This document shows, in pieces, positions 1-7,976 of a stretch of DNA of 64,000 bases; within the stretch, counting starts at the first letter, position 1, and every line of letters starts with the position of its first letter. A program made the translations under genes and the position numbers. The stretch lies in the NCBI GenBank assembly GCA_020160755.1, contig JAIUPN010000002.1:1-64000 (forward strand), in the 5' to 3' direction. This stretch comes from Pseudomonadota bacterium (GTDB lineage Bacteria; Pseudomonadota; Alphaproteobacteria; Sphingomonadales; Sphingomonadaceae). A model generated the notes under the pieces. The model saw only the letters and a list, made by a program, of their open reading frames with translations. It did no database searches and had not been told where the DNA came from.

Positions 1-489
1 CAGGTCGAGCCGCGACAGCTGCGCCGCCAGGGTCCCGCCTTTGCCGATCCGGGTCTCCTCTTCGAGGCGTGTCACCAGATCGACGGTGTTGAAGTAGCGG
101 GCGCGAGCGCCCCTTCGCACGACATTGGCGGTGATCGCGATGGCGAGGTGGGTCTTGCCTGTCCCCGTGCCGCCGACCAGCACGATATTGCGGCGAGGCG
201 GGAGGAAGGAGCCATCGTGAAGGGAGCGGATCATCTCCTCATTGATCGGTGTGCCCTCGAAGCTGAACCGCTCCAGGTCCTTCACCACGGGCAGCCTCGC
301 AGCCGTCATCCGATAGCGGATGGAGGCTGCATCCCGGTGGGTCGCCTCAGCACGGAGCAGGTCGGTCAGTATCTCCATGGTGGTGCGCTTGCGCTGGAGG
401 CCGGTGGTGACCGCCTCGTCGAACGCCGCCGCCATGCCCTTGAGCCCGAGGCCGCGCATCGTGTCGATCATATCATGCCGCTGCATCAT
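1..489 (-). CDS. istB: IstB-like ATPase, transposition helper (partial)
   Basis: This is the first 163 codons of an IstB protein; the rest lies beyond the window edge. The protein is a DnaA/DnaC-like AAA+ ATPase that stimulates the IstA transposase and guides target choice. The Walker A motif GGTGTGKTHLA is readable at about residues 106-116, after the family's N-terminal helical domain. Its ATGATG start overlaps the istA stop by 17 bp in another frame, so the two are translationally coupled. The truncation is only the window boundary, not decay. Confidence 0.93.
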   Translation of the reverse strand, partial: MMQRHDMIDTMRGLGLKGMAAAFDEAVTTGLQRKRTTMEILTDLLRAEATHRDAASIRYRMTAARLPVVKDLERFSFEGTPINEEMIRSLHDGSFLPPRRNIVLVGGTGTGKTHLAIAITANVVRRGARARYFNTVDLVTRLEEETRIGKGGTLAAQLSRLDL

Positions 490-1987
490 AGCCTCGCAGC
501 AGATCATAGCGGGCACAGTCGGCGAGCGGAGGATGCTGCAGCATCCGGTCTTCCGAAGTGACGATGCTGTGGGGTGTCGCCGGCTCGCGGCGCCGGGAGA
601 GGATGTTGAGGATCAGCTCGTCGCTGGCCGTTCCGTTCGCCAACGCTTCGCGCACGGCAGCCTCTACCGGCTCCAGGCCATCGGTGAGCACCGCCGAGAG
701 GACCCGCACGAACCTGCGATCGGCCTCGTCCCCGGTGCCGAGCCTTCGCCGTAATCGGTGCAGGGCGGGCGGCAGATCCCAGTCCTGGAACGGTGCGCCG
801 TTACGCAGCGCGCCGGGCTTGTGCGCGAGGACCGGCAGATAATGCCAGGGATCGTATATCGTGCGGTTCCGACCGAAGTGGCGCTCATGCTCCCCGACGA
901 TCGCATCGCCGCAGCGTATGACGATGCGATCGGCATAGGAGCGCACCTGAACGGTCCGGCGTGCGGCCGTCGACATGACCGAGTAGCGGTTGCGATCGAA
1001 GCTGATGAGGCAGGTGCCGGTGACGGCATGCTCGCTCTCATGGAAGCCGTCGAACGGTGCCAGGATCGGCTGCAGGGCCGGTCGCTCCATATCCAGCGCC
1101 TCGGCGACGGTAATATCCCCGCGTTCGGGATGGGCATGATGCTCGGCCCAGCGCCGGCACTCGGCCTCCAGCCACCCGTTGAGCTCGGCCAGGCTGGCGA
1201 ACCGGAGTCGCGGCTGGAAGAAGCGGCCTCGGATCGTCTGGACCTGCTGTTCGACCTGGCCCTTCTCCCATCCCGCCGCCGGCGAGCAGGCGGTCGGCTC
1301 GACCATGTAATGATCGGTCATGATCAGGAAGCGGCGGTTGAACACACGCTCCTTGCCGGTGAACACGGCCGTCACCGCCGTCTTCATATTATCGTAGATA
1401 CCGCGTCGCGGCACACCGCCGAAGAACGCGAACGCCCGGGCATGGGCATCGAACAGCATCTCCTGGCCCTCGCGCGGATAGGCCCGGACATAGGGTGCGC
1501 GCGAGTCGCAGAGACGCATATGCGCCACCTTCACCCGCATCGGCTTGCCGGCGATCTCCACATCCTCGTGGCTCCAGTCGAACTGGTAGGCCTCACCCGG
1601 CTGGAAGGTCATCGGGATGAACGCCGGTGCGCCTTCGCCAGCATCCTTCCGCCGCGCAGCACGCCAGCGCGCCGCATAGCGGCGCACCGCATCATAGGAT
1701 CCATCGAACCCCTCGCGCACCAGCAGGTCATGGATACGCGTCATCCGTAGCCGATCGCGGCGGCCGCGACCTTCGTTCTCCTCAAGCAGCGCATCGAGAC
1801 GATCCTGATAAGGACCGATCCGCGGCAGCGGCTGGACTTTGCGCTGATAGTTGAACGCCGCCTCCGGCGACCGGATCGCTTTGCGGACGACCTTCCGCGA
1901 CAAACGAAGGTCACGAGCGATCGCCTTGATCGCCTTACCCGCTGCATGCTCACGCCGAATCCGAACCACTGTCTCCACGATCAACAT
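473..1987 (-). CDS. istA: IS21-family transposase IstA
   Basis: The protein has 504 residues, the usual IstA length. The N-terminus holds a helix-turn-helix (KAIKAIARDLRLSRKVVRKAI). The middle holds an RNase H-like DDE core: first Asp in YQFDWSHEDVEI, second in GIYDNMKTAV, and the Glu in GWEKGQVEQQ. The C-terminus is the basic beta-rich domain of the family. The ATG at 1987 gives MLIVETV and lies about 100 bp inside the terminal repeats. The gene looks intact, so the element may still be active. A long + strand frame at 758-1750 is only its antisense shadow. Confidence 0.95.
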   Translation of the reverse strand: MLIVETVVRIRREHAAGKAIKAIARDLRLSRKVVRKAIRSPEAAFNYQRKVQPLPRIGPYQDRLDALLEENEGRGRRDRLRMTRIHDLLVREGFDGSYDAVRRYAARWRAARRKDAGEGAPAFIPMTFQPGEAYQFDWSHEDVEIAGKPMRVKVAHMRLCDSRAPYVRAYPREGQEMLFDAHARAFAFFGGVPRRGIYDNMKTAVTAVFTGKERVFNRRFLIMTDHYMVEPTACSPAAGWEKGQVEQQVQTIRGRFFQPRLRFASLAELNGWLEAECRRWAEHHAHPERGDITVAEALDMERPALQPILAPFDGFHESEHAVTGTCLISFDRNRYSVMSTAARRTVQVRSYADRIVIRCGDAIVGEHERHFGRNRTIYDPWHYLPVLAHKPGALRNGAPFQDWDLPPALHRLRRRLGTGDEADRRFVRVLSAVLTDGLEPVEAAVREALANGTASDELILNILSRRREPATPHSIVTSEDRMLQHPPLADCARYDLLRGYDAAA

Positions 1988-2097
1988 CCCGTTCTCGCCA
2001 ACTGATCAAAACCAGTCGGCCGACTAAATCCCCGGGATGAAGGGGTCCTTTTTGCACGCCGATCACCCCACGAAGGGGGTGCCTATTGCACGCTGAT

Positions 2098-2676
2098 CCT
2101 CACATTGATCTCAAATTGCGTGCGCCACTGACCGAGCTGGTACGGCGTCACCATCTGACGGGCTATCTGGGCGCCTGCAAGATCGAGGACTCGGTCTTTC
2201 TGGAGCGGACGGGCCAGCAGCGCCACGCCAATGAAATCCAATGGTATATTGGCCGGATCGCCCGTGCGCTGCAGTTCATGGACGCAACCGGTCTCAAACC
2301 CTCAAGCGCCCGCAGATGCTATCCGACGCACGAGTATGACAGTCGTCCGCCCGTCGCGGATCATGATCATTGCTGGTTCGATCCCGAAGCGCGGGTCCAT
2401 ATATTGTCGACAGAACCCTATCCCGGACGAACCGAACGAGGCGAACCCCGACAGATCGAATGGGAACGGCGGCATGGATGGAGCACCATCTATGTCAACT
2501 GGGGCAGCATTTATGGAAACGGCACTGAGTTCATCCTTTGTTGCCCCGCAGCCTACGCCGAAGTGCTTTCGGCCAAGGTTGAACTCCTCGAACGCTCGTC
2601 GCCAGCCGTCGAGGATGAAGCGGTCGTGATCGAGACATTTGATCCCGCCGCGCGCAAGGTCATCGTCTTCGATTAG
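2098..2676 (+). pseudogene. 3' remnant of a backbone gene cut by IS21
   Basis: An open frame of about 190 codons runs straight out of the IS21 end with no start codon or ribosome site of its own, and ends KVIVFD at 2676. The residues seen include a His/Trp/Tyr-rich stretch (DHDHCWFDPEARVHIL) and RRHGWSTIYVNWGSIYGNG, typical of a globular bacterial protein. I do not recognise the family with certainty; it recalls DUF5623-type proteins of sphingomonad mobile elements. The 5' part is missing or lies beyond the insertion sequence, so it is probably non-functional unless an IS promoter and start drive it. Confidence 0.6.
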
Positions 2677-3238
2677 GTTTGCCGGAAGGAGCGGGGCTGC
2701 GGGCGCGCTCTTTCCCGCCGGCCTGTCGGTCGGCTCCTGAGGGCGCGGCACCTGATGTATCGGGCCCCGCCGCACTCTGAACCGGCGGCATTTCCAAATT
2801 GCGGGCGTTGAAAGCCGACATGCCCCGGCTTTCCGCCCGCACTCATTGGGCACATGGCCGCCTTGTTGCAGGGTGCGCTCCATTGATCAGGCGCTCGCTG
2901 GGCGCTCGCGGTCCGTCAGCCACGGTTCGGCCTCGATAATGATTTCAGAAAAATACATCCAGATTTGGGGCCAGTTTCCATTGCGACAATTCCGGTTTCG
3001 ACCAGAACATCTTGGCGCCTTATCAATACGGGCGTGTGACCGGGTTCCGTCACGTATGTCCAGGCGAAAGCTAAAGGTGACGGTATGCGCTCCCGACGCG
3101 CGTTTCCTTTGCGCGGTCACCTTTTTACCCTGATCGCACGTTCAGAAAATAAACGGATTATAAAATAGAGCAGCTTTTCGCTGTGGCTTAGCGTCGGACT
3201 GCGACTCATTTCGGTCGCGAATGATGAAAGGAAAAGCC
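2677..3238. other. Intergenic, lasso promoter region
   Basis: No convincing gene lies here. It holds one copy of a 26-bp repeated motif (2951-2976, see that entry). Just before the precursor gene there is an AT-rich stretch (TATAAAAT near 3160), a small hairpin GCGAC...GTCGC at about 3201-3218, and a ribosome site AAAGGA seven to eight bases before the ATG at 3239. These probably form the promoter and leader of the lasso operon. Confidence 0.5.
2951..2976 (-). repeat. 26-bp repeated motif, copy 1
   Basis: Read on the - strand this is AACTGGCCCCAAATCTG followed by GATGTATTT. It matches copies at 16827-16852 and 35640-35665 on the + strand, with the shared pattern AA(C/T)TGG(A/C)(A/C)CCA(G/A)ATCTG, two variable bases, then T(C/G)TAT. 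Copies 1 and 2 lie on either side of the lasso/quorum-sensing/mer cargo in opposite orientation. The function is unknown; a regulator site or recombination scar are both possible. Confidence 0.6.
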
Positions 3239-3373
3239 ATGGACAAGCGTGAAAACGGTATCGTCGATCTGGGCGATGCGCGCACCGAAACCCGCGGCCT
3301 CGGTGTCGAAGGTCCGATCGACCTTGCGACGCTCCAGCGGACATACAACGCCGGCATCCAGACCGACGACTGA
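3239..3373 (+). CDS. Lasso peptide precursor
   Basis: This small gene encodes 44 residues. The leader ends in ETR with Thr at position -2 before Gly20, the hallmark recognised by lasso maturation proteases. The predicted core is Gly20-Asp44 (25 residues), starting GLGVEGPID and ending QTDD. Asp9 of the core can form the Gly1-Asp9 isopeptide ring. The ring sequence and acidic tail resemble the sphingopyxin and astexin peptides of alphaproteobacteria, but I do not recognise this exact core. The start follows a good ribosome site (AAAGGA). The fused B protein and the cyclase follow directly, which settles the assignment. Ring size and core length are predictions. Confidence 0.92.
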   Translation: MDKRENGIVDLGDARTETRGLGVEGPIDLATLQRTYNAGIQTDD

Positions 3374-3381
3374 TGCACCGG

Positions 3382-3407
3382 GCGTGCGGCGCCTCGGTGC
3401 CGCACGC
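3382..3407 (+). promoter_or_regulatory. Stem-loop between precursor and processing genes
   Basis: A perfect 9-bp stem (GCGTGCGGC / GCCGCACGC) with an 8-base loop sits nine bases after the precursor stop and before the B gene. Hairpins at this position in other lasso operons are thought to protect or end the short precursor transcript so that it exceeds the enzyme mRNA. No U-run follows, so it is an mRNA stability or attenuation element rather than a clear terminator. Confidence 0.6.
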
Positions 3408-3422
3408 ACGCATATATCTCAT

Positions 3423-4049
3423 ATGGCCTCCTACCGCCTCCGCTCCGACCTCAGATATTGCGCAATAGGCACACGGATAATTTGCCTCGATCTTTCGGCG
3501 AGCCGCTACTTCCTGCTGGAAGATGTTGCAGCCGAAGCGTTTGAGGCGTTTGCGAAGGGCAAGGCGAGTGAAGAGCAGACCGCTTGGCTGGTCGAACGAA
3601 ATCTGGTCGAGGCTGGCGTTCCCACAGTCCCACCATCGCTGGCTCCTGATCCGACCGAAAGCATCTTCGATGGTCCAACCGGGGCATCGCACCCTTGGCT
3701 TATCTTGGAAGCCGTCGCCTCCCAATGGCGCGCTCGCCGCAACCTCGCAGCCCGGCAGCTTGGCACTCTCCTTATCCCGACGGGGCTGCCCGAAACTGGA
3801 CTAGATCCCTGCAGACTCGTTGCCGCCGCCTTTGCCCGGGCATCGCGCTATCGCGATGCGACCGACCAATGCCTCGTCCGGGGGCTTGCCATGCGAACGA
3901 TGCTTGCGCGCCGCGGACTGGGCGTCGATCTCGTCATCGGAGTGATGCTGCCGTTCGCAGCGCATTGCTGGGTTCAGGCAGGCTCTGTCGTACTCAGCGA
4001 TCCCCTGGACCGCGTCCGGAATTTCAAGCCCTTGCTGACGGTGCGATGA
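3423..4049 (+). CDS. Lasso leader-binding/leader peptidase (fused B1-B2)
   Basis: The protein has 208 residues. Residues about 3-65 (YRLRSDLRYCAIGTRIICLD...) form a PqqD-like RiPP recognition element that binds the leader. Residues about 95-208 form the transglutaminase-like protease that removes it, with the triad visible as Cys150 (DQCLVRGLAM), His181 (AAHCWVQ) and Asp193 (LSDPLD). Proteobacterial lasso loci usually carry this fused form. The ATG at 3423 fits the start of the recognition domain; an in-frame GTG at 3384 would add 13 residues but lies in the hairpin. The stop overlaps the cyclase start (ATGA), so the two are translationally coupled. Confidence 0.9.
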   Translation: MASYRLRSDLRYCAIGTRIICLDLSASRYFLLEDVAAEAFEAFAKGKASEEQTAWLVERNLVEAGVPTVPPSLAPDPTESIFDGPTGASHPWLILEAVASQWRARRNLAARQLGTLLIPTGLPETGLDPCRLVAAAFARASRYRDATDQCLVRGLAMRTMLARRGLGVDLVIGVMLPFAAHCWVQAGSVVLSDPLDRVRNFKPLLTVR

Positions 4050-5782
4050 GACTTGCCTTCCGCCTCGACATTGCGCCGTCGGGTCTTCCGCCGTCGCCTG
4101 CCAGCACCGCGACGGAGTGTCCGGTCTTCAGCTCGTCCGTTGCGCGGTTATGCAGTGCGGCGCCGTGTATCGATCTTGGGGAAAGGGGCTGCATCGTCGG
4201 GCCGCTCTTCCGGCGTGAAATACCATCGGGCCGCGTGACCGATCTCAATCGGGACGAACGGCAATCGATCGCCGAGACGCGCGGCTTGGCGCTGCTCGCT
4301 GGCTATTGGGGTGGCTATATTGCCATGCTGATCGGCGATGACGGAACAGTTTCCTTGATGCGTGATCCGTCCGGAATGATGCCATGCTATATGCGCCGCG
4401 CGGCGAGCGGTGTCGTGCTGGCCAGCGATATGACGGCCATCGCCGAGCCGGGACAAGTCGCCGTCGATTATAGCGCGCTGGCGCGCATGTTTGGCGGGAT
4501 CGACTTCATCGGCCGAAAGACAGGCATCGATGGCGTCGAGGAACTGCTTCCCGGCGAGCGTCTCGTCGTAACGGCTGACGGGAACCGGATCGAGCAGGCA
4601 TGGTCCCCATGGGACCATGTTCGCCCGCCTAAGGGCTGCGGGTTCGAAGCTGCGGCTGTCGCTCTGCGTGACACGCTCAAGGACAGCATCGGCGCCTGGT
4701 CGACCGGCTTCGACAACATCTTAGTCGGCGTGTCGGGCGGGCTCGACAGCTCGATTGTAGCAGCGGCGCTCGGCCCGCGCATACCAAGGTTCCGGTGTCT
4801 GACCATGGTCGAGCCCGGCACCGATGGGGATGAGCGGCGCTATGCTAAGGCCCTCGTCGATAGGCTCGGTGTCGGGCTTGATGCGCCGATCTTCGACCTC
4901 GGCACCGTCGACGTTACTAGGCCGGTCATGCGCCACCTGCCGCTGCCCATTGCTGCCCACTACTTCCCCGCCCTTCAGGCCGAGCATCGCCGACTCGCGC
5001 GCGACAGGCCGATCGACGGATATTTTTCGGGCAATGGCGGCGACAATGTTTTCTGCGCCCTGCGCAGCGCGGCGCCGCTTGCCGACCGTTTTCTTGCACA
5101 GGGACTTCACCCGGGACTGTTCGCTACCGCGCGCGACCTTGCCGACTTGACCGGCTCGGGCATGATCGACGTCGTCCGCGCAGGCTGGGAACGCATTCGG
5201 CGACGGAAGGGCGGGCATCGCAGGCGTATCGATCTTACGGGCCTCGGATCTACGGGCCGGGCCGCTGCTGTGGCGGAAGGAGATCGGCATCCCTGGTTCG
5301 CGGCGCCGCCGGGCGCGCTCCCGGGCAAGGCAGCGCATGTTGCCATGCTGGCCCGTGCCCAAAAGAGCATCGAACTCTATCCCCGTGCGATCAGCCCGCC
5401 CCAGATCACCCCTTTGCTGTCGCAACCGGTCCTCGAACTCTGCCTATCGATTCCGTCGTGGTTTTGGGTGCGAGGGGGCCGCGATCGTGCGGTAGCGCGC
5501 ATGGCGTTCCGTGATCTCCTTCCCGATCTCATTCTCGAACGCAGGACGAAAGGCAGTCCCGGCGGGTTTGTCCGGCGCGTGTTTGACGCTCAAGGAACGA
5601 TGGCCGTCGAAATGCTTCTGGAGGGCAAGCTCGTCGGCGCCGGGCTGATCGACCCCGACTGGCTTATCCGAGCAAGCAAGGAAGGCTGGCGGGACGATGG
5701 ACGCGATCACCGGATCCTGACGTTCGCGGCGGCCGAGGCATGGACGCGCTGGTGGGAGGAGGGAGGCCGGGTCGAAAGCTAA
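4046..5782 (+). CDS. Lasso macrolactam synthetase, AsnB-like
   Basis: The protein has 578 residues and is related to asparagine synthetase B. The N-terminal third is a glutaminase-like fold (GYWGGYIAMLIGDDG, RDPSGMMPCY). The synthetase domain carries the PP-loop motif VGVSGGLDSSIVAAAL, which binds ATP and adenylates the ring Asp before attack by Gly1. SGNGGDNVFC and the C-terminal RRTKGSPGG match conserved AsnB-like segments. The catalytic Cys1 of true glutaminases is replaced (it begins MRLAF), as expected for lasso cyclases, which do not use glutamine. The start is fixed by the ATGA overlap with the upstream gene. The 3' end overlaps the convergent isopeptidase gene by 4 bp. Confidence 0.93.
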   Translation: MRLAFRLDIAPSGLPPSPASTATECPVFSSSVARLCSAAPCIDLGERGCIVGPLFRREIPSGRVTDLNRDERQSIAETRGLALLAGYWGGYIAMLIGDDGTVSLMRDPSGMMPCYMRRAASGVVLASDMTAIAEPGQVAVDYSALARMFGGIDFIGRKTGIDGVEELLPGERLVVTADGNRIEQAWSPWDHVRPPKGCGFEAAAVALRDTLKDSIGAWSTGFDNILVGVSGGLDSSIVAAALGPRIPRFRCLTMVEPGTDGDERRYAKALVDRLGVGLDAPIFDLGTVDVTRPVMRHLPLPIAAHYFPALQAEHRRLARDRPIDGYFSGNGGDNVFCALRSAAPLADRFLAQGLHPGLFATARDLADLTGSGMIDVVRAGWERIRRRKGGHRRRIDLTGLGSTGRAAAVAEGDRHPWFAAPPGALPGKAAHVAMLARAQKSIELYPRAISPPQITPLLSQPVLELCLSIPSWFWVRGGRDRAVARMAFRDLLPDLILERRTKGSPGGFVRRVFDAQGTMAVEMLLEGKLVGAGLIDPDWLIRASKEGWRDDGRDHRILTFAAAEAWTRWWEEGGRVES

Positions 5783-7974
5783 TGTCGGTTCTCATCGTTC
5801 GCCGTTTTGGCGCTGCAACTGCGCGGGGCCGCGTCACGCATCTTGTCCCATAGCGCGTAGCGGTCGGCGTGAGGCGATTGTGGATCGCGCTTGCCGAGGA
5901 GCCAATAATCGAACCACGCGATATTTTCCTCCATCGCAAGAATGCGGTTCGACGGGATGTGGAAGATGTGCGTTTCATCTGTCGCTGTGTTCTCGCCCGG
6001 ATAAAGGCTGAGCTGCGCGGGAACACCGGCCTTGCGGAGCGCGGCGTGAAGATCAATCGACGGAATGAGCGGTGCCGCGACCTGTTGCAGCACCGCGCCG
6101 CAAACTTCGTTTGCACGAAGCGACGGAGAGAGCCGGCGATAATTTGCGAGCGCCGCCGGATCGGTTGGCGGCCCGCCGAACACCGTGCCGTAAGAACCTG
6201 CCACGTTGAAATAGAAGGCCGGTTCGAGATAGCCGCCGTCGCCGCTCGATGCCGCGCGGAACATCGAGCTGTTCGTGATCGTGACATTCGTCATTTGCGA
6301 GCCGAAGCTGTAACCTGCGATCCCAACCCGCGCCGGATTCACGATCCCTCGATCGACGAGCTCCTTCACGGAATCTTCGAAGGTCGCGACCGAGTTCAAC
6401 CAAATTAGCTGCCTCAGCTTCTCTGGCGAAACCGCCTTCGTCTCGCTGACCCAGGCTTCATAGGCGGCATCGATTTCGGCGTTTTGGCGGGACGTCGGAC
6501 TATTGACGAGCAGTACGACATAGCCCCGTTCGGCGAACAGTTGCGCCGGATATTCCCATTGATTTTCGTGCGTTGCAAAGCGGTCGTCCGCGTCCGATGC
6601 ATGCGTAATGACGATCGCCGGATATTGCCGACCCTTTGTGTATCCGCGCGGCCAGACGATATAACCGGTCGCCTTGTAACCATGTCGATTGATCCAAGTT
6701 CGGGGTTCGATCCGAAGCGGCGCGATCCCTTCGTGATCGGCCGAGACCGATGCCACGCGGGTTATGCCGCCACTCGCAACGTCGACGCGCACCACCGATG
6801 GCGGCACCGTCTGCGATTGCGCGATGCAGGCGCCTTTGGTGAGCGAGACCGTAAAGTCGCAATAGTTGAGGCTGAGAGCGCTACTAATCGTTCGGACACG
6901 ATCATTTTCGATGATTGCTAGCCCGAAGCGAGGATTGTCGATCGTGCGGAACCCCGCAATCGCGCGCCTTCCATCAGGCGACAGGAAGCCGCCGGCCGCG
7001 CGGGCATCGCCCACCGCAAAGGGAAAGCGTCCGAAGCTCCGCCGCTCGTCGCCGGGAATGGTTTCGACAAGCTCGCGCGTATCGCCGGTGCCTTCCGACG
7101 ACAGCCGGCCGCCATGAAGGCCGGGGAGGCGCCAGTAACCGCGAGCGGCTTTGCCATCCACCACTCGAATTTTTTCCGATGTGAACGACCAGCCTATCGT
7201 CACAACCTGCTGCCCTCCGGCGGGGTCCGTTTCCATCACATCGAACCGCACCTCATCCTTCTCCCACTGGACGAAGCTCCTGTCGAAAAATGTCCGAAGG
7301 TCGCTTTGCGGACGCGTCGCGAGAAGAATGTCCCTGCCCTCAGGATCGCGGAGGTAGATCGAGGCAGTGGCCCGGCCGGGGGCGCGGCGCTGCGCGCGCT
7401 CGGCAGTGACCGCGTCGTCGTAGCGCATCGCTTTGACGAACGGTGCGGCGTCAAGGACGACATACCAGAGCCAGCGCCCATCGGGAGACCAGCTGTGCGC
7501 CCGCACCCCCGTAGCAAGCGGCGCATGACCATAGCCCGGAAGCACAGCACCCTCGGTATCGCCATAAATTGCAGTCGCAGGATGCGCGACGATCGGGGTT
7601 ACAGCGCCGCTCGCCCCTATCCGATAGAGCTGGACGCCATTGCCCTTATCGAGCCGCGCGCTCCAGTCCCCCGTTCCGGGAATGCGCTTCAGCTGATCGA
7701 TCCACGCGGCTCGCTGCAGCTCGCGGGTCGTGCCCTTTTCCAGATCAACATATCGCAGCAGCGCGACCGTCCGGTCGCTCTGGCGGTCGGCGATCCGCAC
7801 GACATAGATCGCGCTCTTCGCATCCGCCGAGACCGCGAGATCCCGTACCTCGGGGACCGTCAGTTGATCGTCGATCGTCCAGCTGCGGCCGGCTTTCTGT
7901 GCGGCTGAGGCCGGCGAGGTCGGCAGCGCCGCGCCGAGCAGTGCCGCCCCTGCGAGCAGAAGAGGGCGGATCAT
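5779..7974 (-). CDS. Lasso peptide isopeptidase, S9 prolyl-oligopeptidase family
   Basis: The protein has 731 residues. A signal peptide (MIRPLLLAGAALLGAALP...ASA) sends it to the periplasm. A beta-propeller-like region with SPDGRWLWYVVLDA and LSPDGRRAIAGF repeats is followed by the alpha/beta hydrolase domain with nucleophile motif GYSFGSQ and a late His in DETHIFH. It resembles AtxE2/SpI-IsoP enzymes, which hydrolyse only the isopeptide bond of their own lasso peptide and linearise it. The start ATG 7974 has GGAG nine bases upstream, inside the end of the receptor gene, so the two are co-translated. Being convergent with the cyclase and paired with a TonB receptor supports the role over a general dipeptidyl peptidase. 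Confidence 0.88.
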   Translation of the reverse strand: MIRPLLLAGAALLGAALPTSPASAAQKAGRSWTIDDQLTVPEVRDLAVSADAKSAIYVVRIADRQSDRTVALLRYVDLEKGTTRELQRAAWIDQLKRIPGTGDWSARLDKGNGVQLYRIGASGAVTPIVAHPATAIYGDTEGAVLPGYGHAPLATGVRAHSWSPDGRWLWYVVLDAAPFVKAMRYDDAVTAERAQRRAPGRATASIYLRDPEGRDILLATRPQSDLRTFFDRSFVQWEKDEVRFDVMETDPAGGQQVVTIGWSFTSEKIRVVDGKAARGYWRLPGLHGGRLSSEGTGDTRELVETIPGDERRSFGRFPFAVGDARAAGGFLSPDGRRAIAGFRTIDNPRFGLAIIENDRVRTISSALSLNYCDFTVSLTKGACIAQSQTVPPSVVRVDVASGGITRVASVSADHEGIAPLRIEPRTWINRHGYKATGYIVWPRGYTKGRQYPAIVITHASDADDRFATHENQWEYPAQLFAERGYVVLLVNSPTSRQNAEIDAAYEAWVSETKAVSPEKLRQLIWLNSVATFEDSVKELVDRGIVNPARVGIAGYSFGSQMTNVTITNSSMFRAASSGDGGYLEPAFYFNVAGSYGTVFGGPPTDPAALANYRRLSPSLRANEVCGAVLQQVAAPLIPSIDLHAALRKAGVPAQLSLYPGENTATDETHIFHIPSNRILAMEENIAWFDYWLLGKRDPQSPHADRYALWDKMRDAAPRSCSAKTANDENRH

Positions 7975-7976
7975 GC

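Larger units (their letters stand above)
1..2097 (-). mobile_element. IS21-family insertion sequence (left part outside window)
   Basis: The istA and istB genes are both present on the - strand with the usual short overlap, which defines an IS21-type element. The istA-proximal end lies about 2086-2100. There a TTGCACGC(C/T)GATC motif is seen twice (near 2053 and 2088), the kind of repeated terminal motif IS21 elements carry. The element stops inside an open reading frame that continues to 2676, so it has truncated that gene. The other end is outside the window. The exact end base and target duplication cannot be fixed from one side. Confidence 0.85.

Noticed and set aside
758..1750. 330-codon open frame on the + strand inside the IS element
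   Set aside because: Antisense of istA.
2938..3133. Frame upstream of the lasso genes considered as a second precursor
   Set aside because: No Thr-x-Gly cleavage pattern with Asp/Glu at ring positions 7-9; it overlaps the repeated 26-bp motif instead.
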